A DNA stretch of 13,695 bases, taken from NCBI GenBank assembly GCA_028289805.1, contig JANQNI010000151.1, forward strand, positions 1 through 13,695, given 5' to 3'. This stretch comes from Thermoplasmatota archaeon. GTDB lineage: Archaea; Thermoplasmatota; E2; JACPAO01; JAHFTW01. Position 1 is the stretch's first letter; the number at the start of each line of letters is the position of its first letter. Positions 5,698 to 12,242 of this stretch are shown here, one piece after another. A program made the translations under genes and the position numbers. The notes beneath the pieces are model-generated. The model was not told the DNA's origin and did no database searches. It saw nothing but the letters and a program-made list of their open reading frames with translations.

Positions 5698-7995
5698 ATG
5701 GCGGAGTCCCAGTGCGTCGACTACCCGGCCGTGCCGTGCCGCGTCAACCTGGAGTTGATGCCGGAGCCGACGTGGACGTGGATGCTCATCCTGACCGCGG
5801 CGGCGGTGGCCGTCTTCGGCTACGGCATGTGGCAGATGGTGCACGTCTGGCGCCTCGGCCGCGACTGGAAGCCCGGCGACTGGCGCGCGGGCCTCAAGCG
5901 CCTCGTCTCCGGCCTCGCCACGCACCGGAAGTTCCGCCAGGACCGCAAGCCGGGCACGGCGCACGCCTGGATCTTCTTCGGCTTCGTCGTGCTGTTCATC
6001 GGCACCACGCTGGCGGCCATCGACATGGACCTCTTCGAGGCCATCCTGGAGTCCAAGCTGCTCTACGGCCCCGGCTACCTCCTCTACGAGGCGGCGCTGG
6101 ACTTCTTTGGCCTCGTCTTCGTCATGGGCGTCTTCTGGATGGCGTGGCGCCGCTACCGCAACCCGCCGCCGCACCTGCACAAGACGAGCACGCCGGAGGC
6201 GCCCGGCCTGCTGCGCCGCGTGGACGCCGACCTGTACCTGCTCGTGTTCCTGGGCCTCATCGGCCTCACCGGCTTCCTGCTGGAGGGCATCCGGCTCCAG
6301 CACCAGATCCAGGCGGACGGCATCGAGTACGCCCACTACTCCTTCGTCGGCAACGCCGTCGGCCTCGGCATGGCCCGCGGCATGAGCCTCCCCTCCATGG
6401 AGGCCCTCTACCCCAGCCTGTGGTGGGTTCACTTCGCCCTCTGGTCCAGCGTGCTGGCCGTCCTGCCGTGGACGAAGATGAAGCACGTCGTCACCAGCAG
6501 CCTCAACCTGTACTTCCACGACGACGCGCGGCAGGCGCGCGCCAACCTCCCCACGCCCTTCAACCTCCAGGAGGTCATGGAGTCCGGCGACACGGAGCAG
6601 ATGGGGCAGGTCGGCTACACCACCATCCGGGACTTCACCTGGAAGGACCGCCTCTCCCTCGACGCCTGCACCAACTGCGGCCGCTGCGAGGCCCAGTGCC
6701 CCGCCACCGCCGCCGGGCGCCCCCTGAGCCCCCGCAAGCTCATCCAGGACCTCAAGGCGCACATGTGGGAGGACTACCGCGCCGGCCGCGGCGACGCCGA
6801 GCACGCGCCCGTGAAGCTCACCGACGTGGGCGACCTGGACCTGCGCACCCAGATCGAGGAGGCCACCCTGTGGTCCTGCACCACGTGCCGCGCCTGCATG
6901 ACCGAGTGCCCCGTCGACATCGAACACGTGGACCTGATCACCGAGATGCGCCGCGGCCTCGTCATGGAGAGCAAGCTGGACGAGCACCAGAGCAAGCTCC
7001 TGGTGAACCTCACCAACGCCGGCAACCCCTACGGCTTCCCCAACGTCGACCGCGCCGACTGGGTGGGCGCCCTGCCCAAGGGCGTCGTCGTCCCCTCCGC
7101 CCAGGAGAAGGCCGCCGCCGGCGAGTCCATCGAACTGCTGTGGTGGGTCGGCTGCGTCGGCAGCTTCGACCCCCGCAACAACGAGGTCACCCGTGACCTG
7201 GCCACCATCCTCAACGCCGCCGGCGTCGACTTCGCCATCCTCGGCCAGGAGGAGAAGTGCACCGGCGACCCCGCCCGCCGCCTCGGCGAGGAGGGCCGCT
7301 TCCAGCAGTCCGTGATGGAGAACCTGATGGTCCTCCAGCAGTACGGCGTCACGAAGGTCCTCACCCAGTGCCCCCACTGCTTCAACACGCTGCTGAACGA
7401 GTACCCCGAGTTCGGCGCCGACTTCGAGGTCGTCCACCACACCACGTTCCTCGAACAACTCATCGACGAGGGCAAGGTCCCCCTCAAGGACGGCGCCGAG
7501 ATGAAGGTCAGCTTCCACGACTCCTGCTACCTGGGGCGCCACAACGGCATCTTCGACGCCCCCCGCCGCGTCCTGGAGAAGACCAACAACGGACTGCCCG
7601 TGCTGGAGATGGCCCAGAGCGGCCAGCAGGGCCTGTGCTGCGGCGCCGGCGGATCCAACATGTGGTACGAGGTCAAGCAGGAGGACCAGCGCATCAACGT
7701 CATCCGCGCCAAGCAGGCCGCCGACACGGGCGCCGACACCGTGGTGAGCGCGTGCCCCTTCTGCCTGACCATGCTCAAGGACGGCCTCTCGCTCACCGGC
7801 AACGACGCCGAGGGCGGCGGCTCCATGGTCGCCCAGGACCTCGCCGAGGTCGTCGCGCGCAACCTCGACTGGGAACCCCCCGTGGTCGAGGAGCCGGACG
7901 AGCCGGAGGAAGCAGGGGAGCAGGCCGACGCCGGGGCGGCGCCCGCGATGGAGAACCCCTACGCCAGCTACGGCGGCGGGGGATGGGGCGGCTAG
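5698..7995 (+). CDS. Membrane Fe-S oxidoreductase, ETF:(mena)quinone oxidoreductase type
   Basis: 765 residues. Residues about 25-265 hold five to six helices resembling the gamma subunit of respiratory nitrate reductase, a likely quinone/heme b module. Two ferredoxin-type [4Fe-4S] motifs follow: CTNCGRCEAQCP (C324, C327, C330, C334) and CTTCRACMTECP (C394, C397, C400, C404). Then come two CCG-type domains: C486, EKCTGDPARR (C521), CPHC (558-561), and C610, CCGAGG (647-648), CPFC (686-689). This order is that of the EMO family, which moves electrons from ETF to menaquinone, and etfBA lies about 4 kb upstream. The tail from about 728 is acidic and glycine-rich and ends GGGGWGG. The ATG at 5698 was chosen for its promoter spacing; the ATG at 5758 (MPEPTWTW) is an alternative start. 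HdrD/GlpC-like enzymes are the nearest other possibility. Confidence 0.85.
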   Translation: MAESQCVDYPAVPCRVNLELMPEPTWTWMLILTAAAVAVFGYGMWQMVHVWRLGRDWKPGDWRAGLKRLVSGLATHRKFRQDRKPGTAHAWIFFGFVVLFIGTTLAAIDMDLFEAILESKLLYGPGYLLYEAALDFFGLVFVMGVFWMAWRRYRNPPPHLHKTSTPEAPGLLRRVDADLYLLVFLGLIGLTGFLLEGIRLQHQIQADGIEYAHYSFVGNAVGLGMARGMSLPSMEALYPSLWWVHFALWSSVLAVLPWTKMKHVVTSSLNLYFHDDARQARANLPTPFNLQEVMESGDTEQMGQVGYTTIRDFTWKDRLSLDACTNCGRCEAQCPATAAGRPLSPRKLIQDLKAHMWEDYRAGRGDAEHAPVKLTDVGDLDLRTQIEEATLWSCTTCRACMTECPVDIEHVDLITEMRRGLVMESKLDEHQSKLLVNLTNAGNPYGFPNVDRADWVGALPKGVVVPSAQEKAAAGESIELLWWVGCVGSFDPRNNEVTRDLATILNAAGVDFAILGQEEKCTGDPARRLGEEGRFQQSVMENLMVLQQYGVTKVLTQCPHCFNTLLNEYPEFGADFEVVHHTTFLEQLIDEGKVPLKDGAEMKVSFHDSCYLGRHNGIFDAPRRVLEKTNNGLPVLEMAQSGQQGLCCGAGGSNMWYEVKQEDQRINVIRAKQAADTGADTVVSACPFCLTMLKDGLSLTGNDAEGGGSMVAQDLAEVVARNLDWEPPVVEEPDEPEEAGEQADAGAAPAMENPYASYGGGGWGG

Positions 7996-8201
7996 GCCCC
8001 CACCAAGGAGTTCCAGGCCACAGGGTCCGCTTGACCGGAGGGGAGCAGACGCGGCTCCAGGCCGCACAGCACCGCGTTGACGTCGCCCTCGGGGGTCCCG
8101 TTGACGCTGTCGAGCACGATGCGCAGGGGGTAGCCGGTGCCCCCCACAAAGCGCCAAACCGCCACCACGGGGGTTTCCTTCCAGGGACGATGGAAGACCA
8201 T
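7992..8201 (-). CDS. Possible small protein or gene remnant, 69 codons
   Basis: Not recognised. The frame starts at ATG (8201) and ends in a TAG at 7992-7994 that overlaps the TAG of the convergent oxidoreductase gene through a shared CTAG. Its third positions are strongly G/C, and the protein (VVAVWRFVGG, GYPLRIVLDSVNG, then VLCGLEPRLLPSG) has a balanced composition rather than the Arg/Pro/Ala-rich look of the other unused frames here. There is no signal peptide, no clear SD and no clear promoter. It follows the first secreted-protein gene by 58 bases on the same strand. It may be the 3' remnant of a longer gene whose 5' part was lost, or a real small gene. Confidence 0.35.
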   Translation of the reverse strand: MVFHRPWKETPVVAVWRFVGGTGYPLRIVLDSVNGTPEGDVNAVLCGLEPRLLPSGQADPVAWNSLVGA

Positions 8202-8259
8202 CCGTCGTGAACCAGTCGTGCGAAGTCGAAGAAGGGGGAAGACGGGCGTCCAGGGTCGC

Positions 8260-8532
8260 CTACAGGCAGTCCGCCAAGTCCTTGATCGGCGTGGAGAGCA
8301 TACAGAAGGGAATCGGGGCCAGGCGACCGGGCAGGTACGCGAGGCAGGCACCGATGGCACCGCCCGGGGTGGTGTAGATGAACTCGCGGTCGTAGCACCA
8401 CATGCGGAACCAACCGGCCTCCTCGACCACCTCGAAGTCCACGTCAGCATCGTCGGCGGACCCGAGGGCGGCCGCCTGGGTGGCGGGCGCGGCGAGCAGG
8501 AACAGGCTTGCGGCGAGCAGAATGCGTCGCAT
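8260..8532 (-). CDS. Small secreted cysteine-containing protein, family copy A
   Basis: Not a family I recognise. 90 residues: a clear signal peptide (MRRILLAASLFLLAAPATQA, cleavage around residue 20-21), then a mature domain of about 70 residues. Shared with its two neighbours is an aromatic-W-C motif (here WFRMWCYDREF, C46) and four cysteines, here C46, C63, C77 and C89, enough for two disulfides. The C-terminus ends DCL, one residue after the last cysteine. It is the most diverged of the three copies. The start was chosen because the same MRRILLA signal begins all three. A TATA-like CTATTTG and the inverted repeat 8563-8576 lie upstream. Probably exported; role unknown. Confidence 0.7.
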   Translation of the reverse strand: MRRILLAASLFLLAAPATQAAALGSADDADVDFEVVEEAGWFRMWCYDREFIYTTPGGAIGACLAYLPGRLAPIPFCMLSTPIKDLADCL

Positions 8533-8562
8533 GCAGCCCCCATCGCCGGGAGGAACTTCATC

Positions 8563-8576
8563 TTGTCTCGGGACAA
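8563..8576 (-). promoter_or_regulatory. Operator-like inverted repeat before copy A
   Basis: TTGTCTCGGGACAA has perfect TTGTC/GACAA arms around a 4-base centre. It sits 31-44 bases upstream of the copy A start, immediately downstream of the TATA-like CTATTTG (centred about 8577; another candidate is AATATT at 8582-8587). That is where an archaeal repressor would block transcription start. Confidence 0.55.
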
Positions 8577-8715
8577 ATAGAAATATTGGGCCGAAGACCA
8601 ACGGACGCGGGGCGACCGGGGACCCCCAGGCTCGATGGGAAGCAACCCGGGGACGAGCCCGGAGGGGCGGGGCAGGCGGGAGTAGAGGAAAGAGGGAGAG
8701 CAAATCCGCCGCGCC

Positions 8716-8928
8716 TCAGCACACGAAGATGTCACAGACGACTCTGTCGAAGACCAGGTAGTCGGCGCACTGACGGGTGACGCCCACGAAGGTGCCCTCG
8801 TAGTACCGGTCCAGGCACCACATCTCGACCCAGGGGTCCTCGTTCACGTCGGCGGCGTCGACGTCGGCGGCCTGGACGGCGGGGGCCAGGAGCAAGAGCA
8901 GGCTTGTGGCGAGCAGGATGCGTCGCAT
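8716..8928 (-). CDS. Small secreted cysteine-containing protein, family copy B
   Basis: 70 residues, the shortest copy. Signal peptide MRRILLATSLLLLLAPAVQA is followed by an acidic stretch (ADVDAADVNEDP) and the core WVEMWCLDRYYEG (C38), RQCADYLVFD (C54), VVCDIFVC (C65, C70). The spacings 16-11-5 between the four cysteines match copy C almost exactly (17-11-5), and the last residue of the protein is a cysteine. The gene ends 183 bases before the copy A start. Upstream it carries the same inverted repeat (8959-8972) as copy A. No homologue comes to mind; the export signal and disulfide pattern suggest a small, stable extracellular protein. Confidence 0.72.
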   Translation of the reverse strand: MRRILLATSLLLLLAPAVQAADVDAADVNEDPWVEMWCLDRYYEGTFVGVTRQCADYLVFDRVVCDIFVC

Positions 8929-8958
8929 GCAGCCGGATGCGCAGGGAGGAACTTCATC

Positions 8959-8972
8959 TTGTCTCGGGACAA
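8959..8972 (-). promoter_or_regulatory. Operator-like inverted repeat before copy B
   Basis: The same 14 bases as at 8563-8576, TTGTCTCGGGACAA, at the same distance (31-44 bases) from the copy B start. The neighbouring TATA-like element reads CTGTTTG. Copy C has lost the repeat: its equivalent positions read TTTCTCGGGATGTATGACAA. Confidence 0.55.
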
Positions 8973-9112
8973 ACAGAAACAATGGGCCGAAGGCCAACGG
9001 AGGCGTGGGCGACCGGGAACCCCCTGGCTTGATGGGAAGCGACCCGGGGACGAGCCCAGAGGACGTGACAGGCGGGAGAAGGGGAAGGAGGAAGCACAGA
9101 CCCGACCGCGCT

Positions 9113-9415
9113 TCAGCACACGAAGATGTCACAAACGACTCTGTCGAAGACCAGGTAGTCGACGCATTGCCAGGTGGCGCTTGCCAGGGGACCCTCCTCG
9201 TAGTACTGGCCCGCGCACCACAGGCGCACATCGGCGGTGGAATCGACTTGGGAAACCAAGCGGGTGAGGCAGCTGCGAACGTTGTCCACGGGGGAGGGAA
9301 GAACCGGACAGTGCACAGCGGCATCCTCGGCGTTGAGGCGGCCATCGTCCGCGTCGGCGGCGACGGCGGGAGTCAGGAGCAAGAGCAGGCTTGTGGCGAG
9401 CAGGATGCGTCGCAT
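9113..9415 (-). CDS. Small secreted cysteine-containing protein, family copy C
   Basis: 100 residues. Signal peptide MRRILLATSLLLLLTPAVAA, then a segment of about 30 residues absent from copy B that adds two cysteines (C36, C49), then the shared core VRLWCAGQYYEEG (C67), WQCVDYLVFD (C84), VVCDIFVC (C95, C100). Its last 20 residues are nearly identical to copy B, so duplication is recent or the ends have been homogenised. It is the first of the three downstream of the seven-helix gene block (61 bases after the small gene ending at 9477), but its own TATA-like CATAC (about 9458-9464) suggests separate transcription. With six cysteines it could form three disulfides. Function unknown. Confidence 0.72.
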   Translation of the reverse strand: MRRILLATSLLLLLTPAVAADADDGRLNAEDAAVHCPVLPSPVDNVRSCLTRLVSQVDSTADVRLWCAGQYYEEGPLASATWQCVDYLVFDRVVCDIFVC

Positions 9416-9476
9416 GCAGCCGGATGCGCAGGGAGGAACTTCCCTCTTTCTCGGGATGTATGACAAAGAGCGCGGG

Positions 9477-9608
9477 CTACACCAACTGCCGCGCCCGCGC
9501 CCGCATGGCCTCCTGGCGGGACTTCTCGCGCTCCTCGTCCGTCTCCTCCTCGTCCTCGTGCTTCCGGGACGGCCCGAGACCAAGCAGGGACCGCAGGCCG
9601 GGGCTCAC
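9477..9608 (-). CDS. Small charged protein coupled to the seven-helix gene
   Basis: 43 residues from a GTG start at 9608, overlapping the TGA of the seven-helix gene in the sequence GTGA, a typical arrangement for translational coupling. The protein has a short hydrophobic/glycine N-terminus (SPGLRSLLGLGPS), then an alternating acidic and basic run (RKHEDEEETDEEREKSRQEA) that is probably helical, and ends MRARARQLV. It has no membrane segment or signal. The overlap and the biased, non-random composition argue that it is real. I do not recognise it. It may bind the membrane protein on its cytoplasmic side, which is inference from gene order only. Confidence 0.6.
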   Translation of the reverse strand: MSPGLRSLLGLGPSRKHEDEEETDEEREKSRQEAMRARARQLV

Positions 9609-10375
9609 GCCGCGACCCCCTCCGACTGCCGCAACCACGCCCGCACCCGCCCGGGGGGTGCGAATGCAACGAGCACCATCGTCGCCGCCACGAGGCCCAC
9701 GAGCTGCCCCACGACGGTGCCGACGTACGTCTGCTCCGTCTCCGTGATGAACCGGAAGACGGTGCCCAGGACGCTGTAGAGGAACCAGCCGCCGAGGCCG
9801 CCGCTGACCAGCAGGATGCGGTAGCGGGACTCGCGGTCGTCCAGCTTGAAAAACAGCATCAGGTACGAGGCGGCCGCCGCAAGGGGCGGCAGGCTGATGG
9901 CCAGGCTGAAGCCCAGCAACAGCAGCGGGGGATGCTCCTGCTCGAACAGCAGCGACGCCGTGCCGTCCTCCACGCCGGTGTAGGGCCCGAAGCCCTCCAT
10001 CAGGTAGACCAGGTACACGAACAGCAGCACGTAGAACAGGGCGACGCCGCGCCACGCCTCCGAGCGGCCCGTGTACAGGAACAGGAGGTAGTAGACCAGG
10101 CCGGCCAGGGCGACGAAGATGGCACCGAAGATGACGTAGATCCACGCGCGCACGGCGCCCAGCCCGTACTCCGCGAAGGTGAGGCCGAGGCCCGACGGGA
10201 TGCTCGCCAACCCCACCACGGCGATGCCGAGCCACCAGGTGGCGAAGCCCGCGCGCGCCAGCCGGGCACCCACGTCCACGGGCCGCCGCAGCACCAGGTA
10301 CGCCACGACGCCGTAGACCACGCTGGCAACAAGGCGGACGCCCTCCAGCGCAAGCTCTGCGGACGTGACGGACAT
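9605..10375 (-). CDS. Seven-helix integral membrane protein of unknown function
   Basis: 256 residues with hydrophobic segments at about 11-29, 43-66, 74-101, 109-129, 148-177, 185-206 and 216-240. That is seven helices and a short positively charged tail (GRVRAWLRQ). The size and topology recall microbial rhodopsins, but the last helix (YVGTVVGQLVGLVAATMVLVAF) has no lysine for retinal, and the only nearby lysine, K177, is at the end of helix 5. Polar or charged residues within or next to helices include E127 (YLMEGFGP) and W48-W49. The ATG at 10375 was chosen because a TATA-like TCTTATGC lies 23-30 bases upstream; SD-like GGAGG runs are also present just before it. A 43-residue gene overlaps its stop codon. 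Not assigned to a family. Confidence 0.7.
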   Translation of the reverse strand: MSVTSAELALEGVRLVASVVYGVVAYLVLRRPVDVGARLARAGFATWWLGIAVVGLASIPSGLGLTFAEYGLGAVRAWIYVIFGAIFVALAGLVYYLLFLYTGRSEAWRGVALFYVLLFVYLVYLMEGFGPYTGVEDGTASLLFEQEHPPLLLLGFSLAISLPPLAAAASYLMLFFKLDDRESRYRILLVSGGLGGWFLYSVLGTVFRFITETEQTYVGTVVGQLVGLVAATMVLVAFAPPGRVRAWLRQSEGVAA

Positions 10376-10397
10376 CGACCCCTCCTGCACCTCCAGG

Positions 10398-10405
10398 GCA
10401 TAAGA
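10398..10405 (-). promoter_or_regulatory. TATA-like box for the seven-helix gene
   Basis: On the minus strand TCTTATGC is centred about 27 bases before the ATG at 10375, fitting a leaderless or near-leaderless transcript. It is the only AT-rich patch in this intergenic stretch on that side. Confidence 0.5.
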
Positions 10406-10488
10406 GGGACCGGCCGGGGGGCGGACGCCCGACCGGGGCCCGGGGACGAACCGGATTCGGGGGGAGCGGGACCGCGCCAACGCCACTC

Positions 10489-10495
10489 TTTTTAT
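10489..10495 (+). promoter_or_regulatory. TATA-like box for tRNA-Cys and kptA
   Basis: TTTTTAT, preceded by a GC-rich stretch, lies about 60 bases before the tRNA-Cys gene. The candidate box of tRNA-Val has the same distance. No other promoter-like element lies between here and the kptA start. Confidence 0.55.
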
Positions 10496-10553
10496 CCACT
10501 GCCAGGGTCGCCCGCCTCGCCCCGGAGCCACACCGGTTTCCGGAGCACTGCAC

Positions 10554-10624
10554 GGGGAGATAGCAAAGCGGCTATGCGCGGGCCTGCAGAGCCTGATACG
10601 GGGGTTCAAATCCCTCTCTCCCCT
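10554..10624 (+). tRNA. tRNA-Cys (anticodon GCA)
   Basis: 71 bases. The acceptor stem GGGGAGA pairs perfectly with TCTCCCC, followed by discriminator T, the base expected for tRNA-Cys. The D arm is GCAAAGCGGCTATGC. Anticodon stem CGGGC/GCCTG encloses CTGCAGA, giving anticodon GCA (10586-10588). The T arm is GGGGG-TTCAAAT-CCCTC. There is no intron and no encoded CCA. The kptA-like start codon lies only 5 bases after the discriminator. Confidence 0.93.
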
Positions 10625-10629
10625 CTCCC

Positions 10630-11322
10630 ATGCTCGCCCAGTGCCGCCAGCACGGCTACTTCCGTGGGGAACTGTGTCCCCTGTGCGACCAGAAGGGCCG
10701 CTTCCTGATGAAGGACCACGAGATCGACCGCGTCGGCCGCATGATGGCCGGCATCCTGCGCCACTTCCCCGAGCGCTTCGAGTTGCAGATGGACGGTCGC
10801 GGCTGGGTGGACCTGGAGCAGTTCGTGGAGAGCATCAAGCGCAGCCGCCAGAACTACGCGCGCTGGCTGCGCACGGAGCACATCCAGGCCCTCGTCGAGA
10901 CGGACGAGAAGGGCCGCTACCAAATCGACGGCGGGATGGTCCGCGCCACCTACGCCCACAGCGTGGACGTGAACCTGGACGACCTGCCGGAGGCGACCGC
11001 CGACCACCTCTACTTCCCCGTGGCGGAGGAGGAGTTGGACATGGTGCTGGAGACGGGCCTGCGCCCCAGCGACCGCAACATGATCCACCTCTCCGGCAGC
11101 GCCGAGAAGGCGTACAGCGCCGGCCGCGTGCACATGCACGACCCCATCATCCTCAGCGTGGACGTGGGCAAGGCCAACATGGGCGGGAACTTCATCTTCC
11201 GCGCCGGCAAGGCCGTCTACGTCACCGACGCCGTCGAGCCGGAGTGCATCGCCGTCTTCGACGACGAGGACGAGATGACGAGCATCCGGGCGCAGCACGG
11301 GCCGGGCGACGAGGAAGAGTAG
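10630..11322 (+). CDS. kptA: RNA 2'-phosphotransferase (Tpt1/KptA family)
   Basis: 230 residues. The family moves an RNA 2'-phosphate to NAD+, a step following some RNA-ligation reactions. The N-terminus is a small zinc-finger-like module (C5, H8, C16, C19) seen in archaeal members. The winged-helix-like domain has LRHFPERFEL, with the conserved R44-H45. The NAD-binding part has VRATYAHS (R105, H110), RNMIHLS (R149) and a C-terminal VYVTDAVEPECIAVFD. R44, H45, R105 and R149 are candidates for the catalytic Arg-His-Arg-Arg set. The segment that reads LYHGT in many members reads LYFPV here, so one usual histidine is missing. ATG at 10630 gives the full zinc module. It sits 5 bases after tRNA-Cys, has no SD and no promoter of its own, and probably shares the tRNA transcript. 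Confidence 0.88.
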   Translation: MLAQCRQHGYFRGELCPLCDQKGRFLMKDHEIDRVGRMMAGILRHFPERFELQMDGRGWVDLEQFVESIKRSRQNYARWLRTEHIQALVETDEKGRYQIDGGMVRATYAHSVDVNLDDLPEATADHLYFPVAEEELDMVLETGLRPSDRNMIHLSGSAEKAYSAGRVHMHDPIILSVDVGKANMGGNFIFRAGKAVYVTDAVEPECIAVFDDEDEMTSIRAQHGPGDEEE

Positions 11323-11596
11323 GCCGCGCACGGCGTCGGTCCGAGCGCAGGCAACCGAGGCGCGTCGGGGACCCAGTGCCGCCCGGGACGCAGGAACGCC
11401 GCGGACGGCGGTCGCCGGAGAGACCCACTTCGTCCGCCGACGGGGACCCCAGGAACGGCCTGCCCAAGTCGGTTGCGGTGCGTTCCGGCCGATTCGTCCC
11501 CACGCACTTGGTCCGCGCCGCACCTCAAGCAAGCCTTCATCAACCCAGACGACCTTGTTGGAAGTGGATGGGATGCAGCAACGCGGAGGTCCAGCC
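11323..11596 (+). other. Intergenic region before arvA
   Basis: 274 bases without a supportable gene on either strand; the open frames here are arginine/proline-rich and lack start signals. The only functional site I can point to is the strong SD GGAGGT (11585-11590), 6 bases before the arvA ATG. That SD implies a transcript with a 5' leader. A weak AT-richer patch (CTTCATCAA, about 11533-11545) could hold its promoter. Confidence 0.4.
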
Positions 11597-12238
11597 ATGG
11601 GCCTGACGCAACTGGTCCAACAGTGGAGCCTGGGCCGTCTCTTGGCCAAGGCGTTCGGCAAGAAGCACGCCCGCATCGGCATCTACGGGCCGCCGAACGC
11701 CGGCAAGACGACGCTGGCCAACCGCATCAGCCGGGACTTCACCGGCGAGACCGTCGGCAGCGCGAGCCCCATCGCGCACGAGACGCGGCGGGTGCGCAAG
11801 AAGGCGGACATCGACCTGCGCAGCGGCAACGCCAAGCTCCACATCGACATCATCGACACGCCCGGCGTGGCGACGCAGATCGACTTCCACGAGTTCGTGG
11901 AGGACCACGGCATGGACGAGGACGAGGCCCGCCGCCGCGCCAAGGAGGCGACGGAGGGCGTCATCGAGGCCATCCGGTGGCTCGACGACGTCGACGGCGT
12001 GCTCCTGGTGATGGACAGCGCGGAGGACCCCTTCACGCAGGTCAACGTCACCATCCTGGGCAACCTGGAGGCGCGCAAGCTCCCGGTCGTCATCGTGGCC
12101 AACAAGATCGACCTGGCCGAGGCCAGCCCGGCGACGCTGAAGTCGGCCTTCCCGCAGCACCCCGTCGTGCCCCTGTCGGCGGGCGAGGGGACGAACATGG
12201 ACGCTCTCTACGAGGTCGTGGCGAAGCACTTCCGGTGA
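11597..12238 (+). CDS. arvA: Small Era-like GTPase ArvA/OapA
   Basis: 213 residues with a complete set of GTPase motifs: P-loop GPPNAGKT (31-38), a switch I region with HETRRVRK (61-68), DTPG (87-90), NKID (169-172) and SAG (194-196). The N-terminal helix (GLTQLVQQWSLGRLLAKAF) is amphipathic and could contact a membrane. The family assignment rests strongly on context: the next two genes are the DUF2073 and zinc-ribbon partners that travel with this GTPase across euryarchaea. In Haloferax these are described as ArvA/B/C (earlier OapA/B/C), and the GTPase drives extracellular vesicle formation. ATG 11597 was chosen for the SD GGAGGT 6 bases upstream; the upstream in-frame ATG at 11555 has none. 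Confidence 0.85.
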   Translation: MGLTQLVQQWSLGRLLAKAFGKKHARIGIYGPPNAGKTTLANRISRDFTGETVGSASPIAHETRRVRKKADIDLRSGNAKLHIDIIDTPGVATQIDFHEFVEDHGMDEDEARRRAKEATEGVIEAIRWLDDVDGVLLVMDSAEDPFTQVNVTILGNLEARKLPVVIVANKIDLAEASPATLKSAFPQHPVVPLSAGEGTNMDALYEVVAKHFR

Positions 12239-12242
12239 GACC

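Larger units (their letters stand above)
8500..9170 (-). repeat. Tandem duplication of a gene-plus-promoter unit, period about 396 bp
   Basis: Bases about 8500-8773 align with about 8896-9170: signal-peptide coding region, promoter with inverted repeat, about 140 bases of spacer, and the 3' end of the next gene. Start codons are at 8532 and 8928 (offset 396), inverted repeats at 8563 and 8959 (offset 396), and stops at 8716 and 9113 (offset 397). A further partial copy, limited to the signal-peptide region and the bases just upstream, occurs at about 9383-9440. The layout is that of repeated unequal duplication. Confidence 0.8.

Noticed and set aside
8500..9440. CRISPR array or insertion sequence
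   Set aside because: The repeats are two long units and a partial one containing genes and promoters, not short regularly spaced repeats. No transposase or terminal inverted repeats are seen.
9605..10375. Microbial rhodopsin
   Set aside because: Seven helices fit, but there is no lysine in the last helix for the Schiff base and no rhodopsin motif in helix 3.
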